Shown: positions 34,601-49,177, counted from the stretch's first letter. The stretch: DNA of 64,000 nucleotides from Agrostemma githago (GCA_958450325.1 OY288243.1:24396844-24460843), one strand, 5' to 3'. Numbers and translations: made by a program. Notes: generated from the sequence alone by a model not told the origin.

Positions 34601-37600
34601 TGTACTTTCTTCGAGATAGTTTCTGACCAACTCCGGACTACTCTTTGGGAAGGATCTTTGTCCCTTGACTTTCTTCGAGATAGTTTCTGACTATCTCTGG
34701 ACTACTCTTTGGGACGGATCTTTTCCCTGGACTTTCTTCGAGATAGTTTCTGACTATCTTCGAACTACTCTTTGTGACTGATCTTTGTCCCTCAACTTTC
34801 TTCGAGATAGTTTCTGACCATCTCCGGACTACTCTTTGGGAAGGATCTTTGTCCCTTGACTTTCTTCGAGATAGGTTCTGGCTATATCCGGACAACTCTT
34901 TGGGACGGATCTTTGTCCCTTGATTTTCTTTGAGATAGTTTCTGACTATCTCCGGACTACTCTTTGGGACAGATCTTTGTCTCTGGACTTTCTTCTAGAA
35001 AGTTTCTGACTATCTCCAGAATACTCTTTGGGACGGATCTTTGTCCCTCAACTTTCTTCGAGATAATTTCTAAATATCTATGGACTACTCTCTGGGACGG
35101 ATCTTTGTCGTCCCTGGACTTTCTTCGAGATAGTTTCTGACTATCTACGGACAACTCTTTCGGACAGATATTTGTCCTTCGACTTTTTTCGAGATAGTTT
35201 CTGACCATCTCCGGACTACTCTTTGGGACGGATCTTTGTCCCTTGACTTTCTTTGAGAGAGTTTCTGACTATCTCCAGACTACTCTTTGGGACGGATCTT
35301 TGTCCCATGACTTTCTCCGAGATAGTTTCTGACTATTTCAGGACTACTCTTTGGGACGGATCTTTGTTCCTGGACTTTGTTCGAGATATTTTTTGAGTAT
35401 CTCTGAATTATTCTTTGGGATGGATCTTTCTCTGAGGACTTTCTTCGAGATAGTTTATGACTATCTCTAGACTACTCTTTGGGACGGATCTTTGTCCCTG
35501 GACTTTCTTCGAGATAGTTTCTGATCATCTCTGGACTACTCTATGGGATGGATCTTTGTCCCTGGACTTTGTTCGAGATAGTTTCTGACTATCTCTGGAC
35601 CACTCTTGGGATGGATCTTTGTCCGTGGACTTTGTTCGAGGTAGATTCTGACTATGATCTTTGTTCTTGGACTTTCTTCGAGATAGTTTCTGACTATCTC
35701 CGAACTACTCTTTGGGACGGATCTTTTTCCCTTGACTTTCTTCGAGATAGTTTTCGACTATCTCTGGACTACTCTTTGGGACGGATCTTTTCCCTGGACT
35801 TTCTTCGAGATAGTTTCTGACTATCTTCGAACTACTCTTTGTGACTGATCTTTGTCCCTCAACTTTCTTCGAAATAGTTTTCGACTATCTCTGGACTACT
35901 CTTTGGGACGAGTCTTTGTCCGTGGACTTTCTTCGAGATAGTTTATAACTATCTCTGGACAACTCTTTGGGACGGATCTTTTTCCCTGGTCTTTCTTCGA
36001 GATAATATCTGACTATCTTTGGACTACTATATGGGACGAATCTTTGTCCCTGTACTTTCTTCGAGATAGTTTCTGACCAACTCCGGACTACTCTTTGGGA
36101 AGGATCTTTGTCCCTTGACTTTCTTCGAGATAGTTTCTGACTATCTCTGGACTACTCTTTGGGACGGATCTTTTCCCTGGACTTTCTTCGAGATAGTTTC
36201 TGACTATCTTCGAACTACTCTTTGTGACTGATCTTTGTCCCTCAACTTTCTTCGAGATAGTTTCTGACCATCTCCGGACTACTCTTTGGGAAGGATCTTT
36301 GTCCCTTGACTTTCTTCGAGATAGGTTCTGGCTATATCCGGACAACTCTTTGGGACGGATCTTTGTCCCTTGATTTTCTTTGAGATAGTTTCTGACTATC
36401 TCCGGACTACTCTTTGGGACAGATCTTTGTCTCTGGACTTTCTTCTAGAAAGTTTCTGACTATCTCCAGAATACTCTTTGGGACGGATCTTTGTCCCTCA
36501 ACTTTCTTCGAGATAATTTCTAAATATCTATGGACTACTCTCTGGGACGGATCTTTGTCGTCCCTGGACTTTCTTCGAGATAGTTTCTGACTATCTACGG
36601 ACAACTCTTTCGGACAGATATTTGTCCTTCGAATTTTTTCGAGATAGTTTCTGACCATCTCCGGACTACTCTTTGGGACGGATCTTTGTCCCTTGACTTT
36701 CTTTGAGAGAGTTTCTGACTATCTCCAGACTACTCTTTGGGACGGATCTTTGTCCCATGACTTTCTCCGAGATAGTTTCTGACTATTTCAGGACTACTCT
36801 TTGGGACGGATCTTTGTTCCTGGACTTTGTTCGAGATATTTTTTGAGTATCTCTGAATTATTCTTTGGGATGGATCTTTCTCTGAGGACTTTCTTCGAGA
36901 TAGTTTATGACTATCTCTAGACTACTCTTTGGGACGGATCTTTGTCCCTGGACTTTCTTCGAGATAGTTTCTGATCATCTCTGGACTACTCTATGGGATG
37001 GATCTTTGTCCCTGGACTTTGTTCGAGATAGTTTCTGACTATCTCTGGACCACTCTTGGGATGGATCTTTGTCCGTGGACTTTGTTCGAGGTAGATTCTG
37101 ACTATGATCTTTGTCCTTGGACTTTCTTCGAGATAGTTTCTGACTATCTCCGAACTACTCTTTGGGACGGATCTTTTTCCCTTGACTTTCTTCGAGATAG
37201 TTTTCGACTATCTCTGGACTACTCTTTGGGACGGATCTTTGTCCCTGGACTTTCTTCGAGATAGTTTCTGACTATCTTCGGACTACTCTTTGTGACGGAT
37301 CTTTGTCCCTGGACTTTCTTCGAAATAGTTTTCGACTATCTCTGGACTACTCTTTGGGACGGATCTTTCTCCGTGGACTTTCTTCGAAATAGTTTTCGAC
37401 TATCACTGGACTACTCTTTGGGACGGATCTTTGTCCGTGGACTTTCTTCGAGATAATATCTGACTATCTCTTAACTACTATTTGGGACGAATCTTTGTCC
37501 CTCGACTTTCTTCGAGATAGTTTCTTACCATCTCCGGACTACTCTTTGGGAAGGATCTTTGTCCCTTGTCTTTCTTCGAGATAGTTTCTGACTATCTCTG

Positions 37601-40600
37601 GACTACTCTTTGGGACGGATCTTTTCCCTGGACTTTCTTCGAGATAGTTTCTGACTATCTTCGAACTACTCTTTGTGACTTATCTTTGTCCCTCGACTTT
37701 CTTCGAAATAGTTTTCGACTATCTCTGGACTACTCTTTGGGACGAGTCTTTGTCCGTGGACTTTCTTCGAGATAGTTTATAACTATCTCTGGACAACTCT
37801 TTGGGACGGATCTTTGTCCCTGGTCTTTCTTCGAGATAATATCTGACTATCTTTGGACTACTATTTGGGACGAATCTTTGTCCCTGGACTTTCTTCGAGA
37901 TAGTTTCTGACCAACTCCGGACTACTCTTTGGGAAGGATCTTTGTCCCTTGACTTTCTTCGAGATAGTTTCTGACTATCTCTGGACTACTCTTTGGGACG
38001 GATCTTTTCCCTGGACTTTCTTCGAGATAGTTTCTGACTATCTTCGAACTACTCTTTGTGACTGATCTTTGTCCCTCAACTTTCTTCGAGATAGTTTCTG
38101 ACCATCTCCGGACTACTCTTTGGGAAGGATCTTTGTCCCTTGACTTTCTTCGAGATAGGTTCTGGCTATATCCGGACAACTCTTTGGGACGGATCTTTGT
38201 CCCTTGATTTTCTTTGAGATAGTTTCTGACTATCTCCGGACTACTCTTTGGGACAGATCTTTGTCTCTGGACTTTCTTCTAGAAAGTTTCTGACTATCTC
38301 CAGAATACTCTTTGGGACGGATCTTTGTCCCTCAACTTTCTTCGAGATAATTTCTAAATATCTATGGACTACTCTCTGGGACGGATCTTTGTCGTCCCTG
38401 GACTTTCTTCGAGATAGTTTCTGACTATCTACGGACAACTCTTTCGGACAGATATTTGTCCTTCGACTTTTTTCGAGATAGTTTCTGACCATCTCCGGAC
38501 TACTCTTTGGGACGGATCTTTGTCCCTTGACTTTCTTTGAGAGAGTTTCTGACTATCTCCAGACAACTCTTTGGGACGGATCTTTGTCCCATGACTTTCT
38601 CCGAGATAGTTTCTGACTATTTCAGGACTACTCTTTGGGACGGATCTTTGTTCCTGGACTTTGTTCGAGATATTTTTTGAGTATCTCTGAATTATTCTTT
38701 GGGATGGATCTTTCTCTGAGGACTTTCTTCGAGATAGTTTATGACTATCCCTAGACTACACTTTGGGACGGATCTTTGTCCCTGGACTTTCTTCGAGATA
38801 GTTTCTGATCATCTCTGGACTACTCTATGGGATGGATCTTTGTCCCTGGACTTTGTTCGAGATAGTTTCTGACTATCTCTGGACCACTCTTGGGATGGAT
38901 CTTTGTCCGTGGACTTTGTTCGAGGTAGATTCTGACTATGATCTTTGTCCTTGGACTTTCTTCGAGATAGTTTCTGACTATCTCCGAACTACTCTTTGGG
39001 ACGGATCTTTTTCCCTTGACTTTCTTCGAGATAGTTTTCGACTATCTCTGGACTACTCTTTGGGACGGATCTTTGTCCCTGGACTTTCTTCGAGATAGTT
39101 TCTGACTATCTTCGGACTACTCTTTGTGACGGATCTTTGTCCCTGGACTTTCTTCGAAATAGTTTTCGACTATCTCTGGACTACTCTTTGGGACGGATCT
39201 TTCTCCGTGGACTTTCTTCGAAATAGTTTTCGACTATCACTGGACTACTCTTTGGGACGGATCTTTGTCCGTGGACTTTCTTCGAGATAATATCTGACTA
39301 TCTGTTGACTACTATTTGGGACGAATCTTTGTCCCTCGACTTTCTTCGAGATAGTTTCTTACCATCTCCGGACTACTCTTTGGGAAGGATCTTTGTCCCT
39401 TGTCTTTCTTCGAGATAGTTTCTGACTATCTCTGGACTACTCTTTGGGACGGATCTTTTCCCTGGACTTTCTTCGAGATAGTTTCTGACTATCTTCGAAC
39501 TACTCTTTGTGACTTATCTTTGTCCCTCGACTTTCTTCGAAATAGTTTTCGACTATCTCTGGACTACTCTTTGGGACGAGTCTTTGTCCGTGGACTTTCT
39601 TCGAGATAGTTTATAACTATCTCTGGACAACTCTTTGGGACGGATCTTTGTCCCTGGTCTTTCTTCGAGATAATATCTGACTATCATTGGACTACTATTT
39701 GGGATGAATCTTTGTCCCTGGACTTTCTTCGAGATAGTTTCTGACCAACTCCGGACTACTCTTTGGGAAGGATCTTTGTCCCTTGACTTTCTTCGAAATA
39801 GTTTCTGACTATCTCTGGACTACTCTTTGGGACGGACCTTTTCCCTGGACTTTCTTCGAGATAGTTTCTGACTATCTTCGAACTACTCTTTGTGACTGAT
39901 CTTTGTCCCTCAACTTTCTTCGAGATAGTTTCTGACCATCTCCGGACTACTCTTTGGGAAGGATCTTTGTCCCTTGACTTTCTTCGAGATAGGTTCTGGC
40001 TATATCCGGACAACTCTTTGGGACGGATATTTGTCCCTTGATTTTCTTTGAGATAGTTTCTGACTATCTCAGGACTACTCTTTGGGACAGATCTTTGTCT
40101 CTGGACTTTCTTCTAGAAAGTTTCTGACTATCTCCAGAATACTCTTTGTGACGGATCTTTGTCCCTCAACTTTCTTCGAGATAATTTCTAAATATCTATG
40201 GACTACTCTCTGGGACGGATCTTTGTCGTCCCTGGACTTTCTTCGAGATAGTTTCTGACTATCTACGGACAACTCTTTCGGACAGATATTTGTCCCTGGT
40301 CTTTCTTCGAGATAATATATGACTATCTTTGGACTACTATTTGGGACGAATCTTTGTCCCTGGACTTTTTTCGAGATAGTTTCTGACCATCTCCGGACTA
40401 CTCTTTGGGACGGATCTTTGTCCCTTGACTTTCTTTGAGAGAGTTTCTGACTATCTCCAGACTACTCTTTGGGACGGATCTTTGTCCCATGACTTTCTCC
40501 GAGATAGTTTCTGACTATTTCAGGACTACTCTTTGGGACGGATCTTTGTTCCTGGACTTTGTTCGAGATATTTTTTGAGTATCTCTGAATTATTCTTTGG

Positions 40601-43600
40601 GATGGATCTTTCTCTGAGGACTTTCTTCGAGATAGTTTATGACTATCTCTAGACTACTCTTTGGGACGGATCTTTGTCCCTGGTCTTTCTTCGAGATAAT
40701 ATCTGACTATCTTTGGACTACTATTTGGGATGAATCTTTGTCCCTGGACTTTCTTCGAGATAGTTTCTGACCAACTCCGGACTACTCTTTGGGAAGGATC
40801 TTTGTCCCTTGACTTTCTTCGAAATAGTTTCTGACTATCTCTGGACTACTCTTTGGGACGGACCTTTTCCCTGGACTTTCTTCGAGATAGTTTCTGACTA
40901 TCTTCGAACTACTCTTTGTGACTGATCTTTGTCCCTCAACTTTCTTCGAGATAGTTTCTGACCATCTCCGGACTACTCTTTGGGAAGGATCTTTGTCCCT
41001 TGACTTTCTTCGAGATAGGTTCTGGCTATATCCGGACAACTCTTTGGGACGGATATTTGTCCCTTGATTTTCTTTGAGATAGTTTCTGACTATCTCAGGA
41101 CTACTCTTTGGGACAGATCTTTGTCTCTGGACTTTCTTCTAGAAAGTTTCTGACTATCTCCAGAATACTCTTTGTGACGGATCTTTGTCCCTCAACTTTC
41201 TTCGAGATAATTTCTAAATATCTATGGACTACTCTCTGGGACGGATCTTTGTCGTCCCTGGACTTTCTTCGAGATAGTTTCTGACTATCTACGGACAACT
41301 CTTTCGGACAGATATTTGTCCCTGGTCTTTCTTCGAGATAATATATGACTATCTTTGGACTACTATTTGGGACGAATCTTTGTCCCTGGACTTTTTTCGA
41401 GATAGTTTCTGACCATCTCCGGACTACTCTTTGGGACGGATCTTTGTCCCTTGACTTTCTTTGAGAGAGTTTCTGACTATCTCCAGACTACTCTTTGGGA
41501 CGGATCTTTGTCCCATGACTTTCTCCGAGATAGTTTCTGACTATTTCAGGACTACTCTTTGGGACAGATCTTTGTTCCTGGACTTTGTTCGAGATATTTT
41601 TTGAGTATCTCTGAATTATTCTTTGGGATGGATCTTTCTCTGAGGACTTTCTTCGAGATAGTTTATGACTATCTCTAGACTACTCTTTGGGACGGATCTT
41701 TGTCCCTGGACTTTCTTCGAGATAGTTTCTGATCATCTCTGGACTACTCTATGGGATGGATCTTTGTCCCTGGACTTTGTTCGAGATAGTTTCTGACTAT
41801 CTTTGGACCACTCTTGGGATGGATCTTTGTCCGTGGACTTTGTTCGAGGTAGATTCTGACTATGATCTTTGTTCTCGGACTTTCTTCGAGATAGTTTCTG
41901 ACTATCTCCGAACTACTCTTTGGGACGGATCTTTTTCCCTTGACTTTCTTCGAGATAGTTTTCGACTATCTCTGGACAACTCTTTGGGACGGATCTTTTC
42001 CCTGGACTTTCTTCGAGATAGTTTCTGACTATCTTCGAACTACTCTTTGTGACTGATCTTTGTCCCTCAACTTTCTTCGAAATAGTTTTCGACTATCTCT
42101 GGACTACTCTTTGGGACGAGTCTTTGTCCGTGGACTTTCTTCGAGATAGTTTATAACTATCTCTGGACAACTCTTTGGGACGGATCTTTTTCCCTGGTCT
42201 TTCTTCGAGATAATATCTGACTATCTTTGGACTACTATATAGGACGAATCTTTGTCCCTGGACTTTCTTCGAGATAGTTTCTGACCAACTCCGGACTACT
42301 CTTTGGGAAGGATCTTTGTCCCTTGACTTTCTTCGAGATAGTTTCTGAATATCTCTGGACTACTCTTTGGGACGGATCTTTTCCCTGGACTTTCTTCGAG
42401 ATAGTTTCTGACTATCTTCGAACTACTCTTTGTGACTGATCTTTGTCCCTCAACTTTCTTCGAGATAGTTTCTGACCATCTCCGGACTACTCTTTGGGAA
42501 GGATCTTTGTCCCTTGACTTTCTTCGAGATAGGTTCTGGCTATATCCGGACAACTCTTTGGGACGGATCTTTGTCCCTTGATTTTCTTTGAGATAGTTTC
42601 TGACTATCTCCGGACTACTCTTTGGGACAGATCTTTGTCTCTGGACTTTCTTCTAGAAAGTTTCTGACTATCTCCAGAATACTCTTTGGGACGGATCTTT
42701 GTCCCTCAACTTTCTTCGAGATAATTTCTAAATATCTATGGACTACTCTCTGGGACGGATCTTTGTCGTCCCTGGACTTTCTTCGAGATAGTTTCTGACT
42801 ATCTACGGACAACTCTTTCGGACAGATATTTGTCCTTCGACTTTTTTCGAGATAGTTTCTGACCATCTCCGGACTACTCTTTGGGACGGATCTTTGTCCC
42901 TTGACTTTCTTTGAGAGAGTTTCTGACTATCTCCAGACTACTCTTTGGGACGGATCTTTGTCCCATGACTTTCTCCGAGATAGTTTCTGACTATTTCAGT
43001 ACTACTCTTTGGGACGGATCTTTGTTCCTGGACTTTGTTCGAGATATTTTTTGAGTATCTCTGAATTATTCTTTGGGATGGATCTTTCTCTGAGGACTTT
43101 CTTCGAGATGGTTTATGACTATCTCTAGACTACTCTTTGGGACGGATCTTTGTCCCTGGACTTTCTTCGAGATAGTTTCTGATCATCTCTGGACTACTCT
43201 ATGGGATGGATCTTTGTCCCTGGACTTTGTTCGAGATAGTTTCTGACTATCTCTGGACCACTCTTGGGATGGATCTTTGTCCGTGGACTTTGTTCGAGGT
43301 AGATTCTGACTATGATCTTTGTCCTTGGACTTTCTTCGAGATAGTTTCTGACTATCTCCGAACTACTCTTTGGGACGGATCTTTTTCCCTTGACTTTCTT
43401 CGAGATAGTTTTCGACTATCTCTGGACTACTCTTTGGGACGGATCTTTGTCCCTGGACTTTCTTCGAGATAGTTTCTGACTATCTTCGGACTACTCTTTG
43501 TGACGGATCTTTGTCCCTGGACTTTCTTCGAAATAGTTTTCGACTATCTCTGGACTACTCTTTGGGACGGATCTTTCTCCGTGGACTTTCTTCGAAATAG

Positions 43601-44700
43601 TTTTCGACTATCACTGGACTACTCTTTGGGACGGATCTTTGTCCGTGGACTTTCTTCGAGATAATATCTGACTATCTCTTGACTACTATTTGGGACGAAT
43701 CTTTGTCCCTCGACTTTCTTCGAGATAGTTTCTTACCATCTCCGGACTACTCTTTGGGAAGGATCTTTGTCCCTTGTCTTTCTTCGAGATAGTTTCTGAC
43801 TATCTCTGGACTACTCTTTGGGACGGATCTTTTCCCTGGACTTTCTTCGAGATAGTTTCTGACTATCTTCGAACTACTCTATGTGACTGATCTTTGTCCC
43901 TCGACTTTCTTCGAAATAGTTTTCGACTATCTCTGGACTACTCTTTGGGACGAGTCTTTGTCCGTGGACTTTCTTCGAGATAGTTTATAACTATCTCTGG
44001 ACAACTCTTTGGGACGGATCTTTGTCCCTGGTCTTTCTTCGAGATAATATCTGACTATCTTTGGACTACTATTTGGGACGAATCTCTGTCCCTGGACTTT
44101 CTTCGAGATAGTTTCTGACCAACTCCAGACTACTCTTTGGGAAGGATCTTTGTCCCTTGACTTTCTTCGAGATAGTTTATGACTATCTCTGGACTACTCT
44201 TTGGGACGGATCTTTTCCCTGGACTTTCTTCGAGATAGTTTCTGACTATCTTCGAACTACTCTTTGTGACTGATCTTTGTCCCTCAACTTTCTTCGAGAT
44301 AGTTTCTGACCATCTCCGGACTACTCTTTGGGAAGGATCTTTGTCCCTTGACTTTCTTCGAGATAGGTTCTGGCTATATCCGGACAACTCTTTGGGACGG
44401 ATCTTTGTCCCTTGATTTTCTTTGAGATAGTTTCTGACTATCTCAGGACTACTCTTTGGGACAGATCTTTGTCTCTGGACTTTCTTCTAGAAAGTTTCTG
44501 ACTATCTCCAGAATACCCTTTGGGACGGATCTTTGTCCCTCAACTTTCTTCGAGATCATTTCTAAATATCTATGGACTACTCTCTGGGACGGATCTTTGT
44601 CGTCCCTGGACTTTCTTCGAGATAGTTTCTGACTATCTACGGACAACTCTTTCGGACAGATATTTGTCCTTCGACTTTTTTCGAGATAGTTTCTGACCAT
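31674..44700 (-). repeat. Higher-order repeat block of 1450/1514/1834/1026-bp units
   Basis: The landmark GGTTCTGGCTATATCCGG recurs near 31912, 33426, 34876, 36326, 38160, 39994, 41020, 42534 and 44368. Intervals are 1514, 1450, 1450, 1834, 1834, 1026, 1514 and 1834 bp. A second landmark (CTTGGGATGGATC before a short monomer) recurs with matching spacing. 1450, 1514 and 1834 equal 22, 23 and 28 full monomers plus one short one; 1026 equals 16 full monomers and has no short one. The 1834-bp units contain six extra monomers (384 bp, about 37,265-37,800 and 39,100-39,640) that the 1450-bp units lack. Copies are nearly identical. Confidence 0.9.
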
Positions 44701-45094
44701 CTCCGGACTACTCTTTGGGACGGATCTTTGTCCCTTGACTTTCTTTGAGAGAGTTTCTGACTATCTCTTGACTACTCTTTGGGACGGATCTTTTCCCTGA
44801 ACTTTCTTCGAGATTGTTTCTGACTATCTTCGAACTACTCTTTGTGACGGATCTTTGTCCCTTTAATTTCTTCGAGAAAGGTTCTGACATTTACTGGACT
44901 ACTCTTTGGGACGGATCTTTGTCCCTGGACTTTCTTTGAGATAGTTTCTGACTATCTCTGGACTACTCTTTGGGACGGATCTTTTTCCCTTGACTTTCTT
45001 CGACATAGTTTCTGACTATCTCAGGACTACTCTTTGGGACGGATCTTTGCCCCTTGACTTTCTTCGAGACAGTTTCTGACTATCTTCGGACAAA

Positions 45095-45126
45095 TCTTTG
45101 TGACAGATCTTTGTGACAGATCTTTG
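45095..45126 (-). repeat. 14-bp microduplication inside a monomer
   Basis: TTTGTGACAGATC is repeated twice in a row near 45096-45123, lengthening one monomer by 14 bp. The equivalent monomer at 27477 and 47862 has one copy, so this is a private slippage event. Confidence 0.75.
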
Positions 45127-45299
45127 TCCCATGAATTTCTTCGAGATAGTTTCTGACAATCACTGGACTACTCTTTGGGACGGATCTTTGTCCCTGGACT
45201 TTCTTCGAAATAGTTTTCGACTATCTCTGGACTACTTTTTAGGACGGATCTTTGTCCCTGGACATTCTTCGAGATAGTTTCTGACTATCTTTGGACTAC

Positions 45300-47640
45300 T
45301 CAATGGGACAGATCTATGTCCCTTTAATTTCTTCGAGATAGTTTCTGACATTTACTGGACTATTCTTTGGGACGGATCTTTGTCCCTGGACTTTCTTTGA
45401 GATAGTTTCTGACTATCTCTGGACTACTCTTTGGGACGGATTTTTGTCCCTTGACTTTCTTCGAAATAGTTTTCGACTATCTCTGGACTACTCTTTGGGA
45501 CGGATCTTTCTCCGTGGACTTTCTTCGAAATAGTTTTCGACTATCTCTGGACAACTCTTTGGGACGGATCTTTGTCCGTGGACTTTCTTCGAGATAGTTT
45601 TTAACTATCTCTGGACAACTCTTTGGGACGGATCTTTGTCCTTGGTCTTTCTTCGAGATAATATCTGACTATCTCTGGACTACTATTTGGGACGAATCTT
45701 TGTCCCTGGACTTTCTTCGAGATAGTTTCTGACCATCTCCGGACTACTCTTTGGGAAGGATCTCTGTCCCTTGACTTTCTTCGAGATAGTTTCTGACTAT
45801 CTCTGGACTACTCTTTGGGACAGATCTTTTCCCTATACTTTCTTCGAGATAGTTTCTGACTATCTTCGAACTACTCTATCTGACTGATCTTTGTCCCTCA
45901 ACTTTCTTCGAGATAGTTTCTGACCATCTTCGGACTACTCTTTAGGAAGGATCTTTGTCCCTTGACTTTCTTCGAGATAGGTTCTGGCTATATCCGGACA
46001 ACTCTTTGGGACGGATCTTTGTCCCTTGATTTTCTTTGAGATAGTTTCTGACTATCTCAGGACTATTCTTTGGGACAGATCTTTGTCCCTGGACTTTCTT
46101 CTAGAAAGTTTCTAACTATCTCCAGACTACTCTTTGGGACGGATCTTTGTCCCTCAACTTTCTTCCAGATAATTTCTAAATATCTATGGACTACTCTTTG
46201 GGACGGATCTTTGTCGTCCCTGGACTTTCTTCGAGATAGTTTCTGACTATCTACGGACAACTCTTTCGGACAGATCTTTGTCCTTCGACTTTTTTCGAGA
46301 TAGTTTCTGACCATATCCGGACTACTCTTTGGGACGGATCTTTGTCCCTTGATTTTCTTGGAGATAGTTTCTGACTATCTCTGGATTACTCTTTCGGACG
46401 GATCTTTTCCCTGAACTTTCTTCGAGATAGTTTATGACTATCTTCGAACTACTCTTTGTGACGATCATTGCCCCTTTAATTTCTTCGAGATAGTTTCTGA
46501 CATTTACTGGACTACTCTTTTGGACGGATCTTTGTCCCTGGACTTTCTTTGAGATAGTTTCTGACTATCTCTGGACTACTCTTTGGGACGGATTTTTGTC
46601 CCTTGACTTTCTTCGAAATAGTTTTCGACTATCTCTGGACTACTCTTTGGGACGGATCTTTCTCCGTGGACTTTCTTCGAAATAGTTTTCGACTATCTCT
46701 GGACAACTCTTTGGGACGGATCTTTGTCCGTGGACTTTCTTCGAGATAGTTTTTAACTATCTCTGGACAACTCTTTGGGACGGATCTTTGTCCCTGGTCT
46801 TTCTTCGAGATAATATCTGACTATCTCTGGACTACTATTTGGGACGAATCTTTGTCCCTGGACTTTCTTCGAGATAGTTTCTGACCATCTCCGGACTACT
46901 CTTTGGGAAGGATCTCTGTCCCTTGACTTTCTTCGAGATAGTTTCTGACTATCTCTGGACTACTCTTTGGGACAGATCTTTTCCCTATACTTTCTTCGAG
47001 ATAGTTTCTGACTATCTTCGAACTACTCTATCTGACTGATCTTTGTCCCTCAACTTTCTTCGAGATAGTTTCTGACCATCTTCGGACTACTCTTTAGGAA
47101 GGATCTTTGTCCCTTGACTTTCTTCGAGATAGGTTCTGGCTATATCCGGACAACTCTTTGGGACGGATCTTTGTCCCTTGATTTTCATTTAGATAGTTTC
47201 TGACTATCTCAGGACTACTCTTTGGGACAGATCTTTGTCCCTGGACTTTCTTCTAGAAAGTTTCTAACTATCTCCAGACTACTCTTTGGGACGGATATTT
47301 GTCCCTCAACTTTCTTCGAGATAATTTCTAAATATCTATGGACTACTCTTTGGGACGGATCTTTGTCGTCCCTGGACTTTCTTCGAGATAGTTTCTGACT
47401 ATCTACGGACAACTCTTTCGGACAGATCTTTGTCCTTCGACTTTTTTCGAGATAGTTTCTGACCATATCCGGACTACTCTTTGGGACGGATCTTTGTCCC
47501 TTGATTTTCTTGGAGATAGTTTCTGACTATCTCTGGATTACTCTTTGGGACGGATCTTTTCCCTGAACTTTCTTCGAGATAGTTTCTGACTAGTTTTGAA
47601 CTACTCTTTGTGACGGATCTTTGTCCCTTTAATTTCTTCG
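45300..47640 (-). repeat. Higher-order repeat, two 1152-bp copies
   Basis: Variants GGACGGATTTTTGTCCC (about 45435 and 46587), CTCTATCTGACTGATC (about 45875 and 47027), and the CTTTAGGAAGG monomer (about 45940 and 47092) repeat 1152 bp apart. 1152 is exactly 18 monomers with no short monomer. Confidence 0.87.
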
Positions 47641-49177
47641 AGATAGTTTCTGACATTTACTGGACTACTCTTTTGGACGGATCTTTGTCCCTGGACTTTC
47701 TTTGAGATGGTTTCTGACTATCTCTGGACTACTCTTTGGGACGGATTGTTGTCCCTTGACTTTCTTCGAGATAGTTTCTGACTATCTCAGGACTATTCTT
47801 TGGGATAGATCTTTGCCCCTGGACTTTCTTCGAGATAGTTTCTAACTATCTTCGGACAAATCTTTGTGACAAATCTTTGTCCCATGAATTTCTTCGAGAT
47901 AGTTTCTGACAATCACTGGACTACTCTTTGGGACGGATCTTTGCCCCTGGACTTTCTTCGAAATAGTTTTCGACTATCTCTGGACTACTCTTTAGGACGG
48001 ATCTTTGTCCCTGGACTTTCTTCGAGATAGTTTCTGAGTATCTCTGGACTACTCAATGAAACAGATATTTGTCCCTTGACTTTCTTCGAGATAGTTTCTG
48101 ACTATGATCTTTGTCCTTGGACTTTCTTCGATATAGTTTCTGACTATCTCCGAACTACTCTTTAGGACGGATCTTTGTCCCTTCACTTTCTTCGGCATAG
48201 TTTCTGACTATCTCAGGACTACTCTTTGGGACGGATCTTTGTCCCTAGACTCTCTTCGAGATAGTTTTTGACTATCTTCGGACTACTCTTTGTGACGGAT
48301 CTTTGTCCCTTGAAGTTCTTCGAGATAGTTTCTGACAATCACTAGACTACTCTTTGGGACGGATCTTTGTCCCTGGACTTTCTTCGAGATAGTTTATATA
48401 ACTATCTCTGGACAACTCTTTGAGACGGATCTTTGTCCCTGGTCTTTCTTCGAGATAATATCTGACTATCTCTGGACTACTATTTGGGACGAATCTTTGT
48501 CCCTGGACTTTCTTCGAGATAGTTTCTGACCATCTCCGGACTACTCTTTGGGAAGGATCTTTGTCCCTTGACTTTCTTCGAGATAGTTTCTGACTATCTC
48601 TGGACTACTCTTTGGGACGGATATTTTCCCTAGACTTTCTTCGAGATAGTTTCTGACTATCTTCGAACTACTCTTTGTGACGGATCTTTGTCCCTCAACT
48701 TTCTTTGAGATAGTTTCTGACCATCTCCAGACTACTCTTTGGGAAGGATCTTTGTCCCTTGACTTTCTTCGTGATTGGTTCTGGCTATATCCGGACAACT
48801 CTTTGAGACGGATCTTTGTCCCTTTATTTTCTTTGAGATAGTTTCTGACTATCTCCGGACTACTCTTTGGGACAGATCTTTGTCCCTGGACTTTCTTCGA
48901 GAAAGTTTCTGACAATCTCCAGACTACTCTTTGGGACGGATCTTTGTCCCTCAACTTTCTTCGAGATAATTTCTAAATATCTATGGACTACTCTTTGGGA
49001 CGGATCTTTGTCCCTGGACTTTCTTCGATATAGTTTCTTACCATCTCCGGACTACTCTTTGGGAAGGATCTTTGTCGCTTGACTTTCTTCGAGATAGTTT
49101 CTTACAATCTCTGGACTACTCTTTGGGACGGATCTTTGTCCCTGGGCTTTCTTCGAGAAAGTTTCTGACTATCTCCA

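Larger units (their letters stand above)
24150..49177 (-). repeat. Satellite array B, minus orientation, 25 kb
   Basis: Continuous 64-bp monomers in reverse orientation with interspersed 42-bp short monomers (near 25050, 25480, 26020, 27765, 28190, 28940, 29360, 30110, 30920, 32750, 34200, 35650, 37100, 38935, 41865, 43310 and 48095). It is the continuation of the fragments at 11160 and 13769. It contains several families of higher-order repeats, listed separately. Small indels relative to 64 bp are common in fixed variants: GATCTTTTCCC (minus 1), and CTTTGTCGTCCCTGG (plus 3). There is no gene anywhere in the array. Confidence 0.97.
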
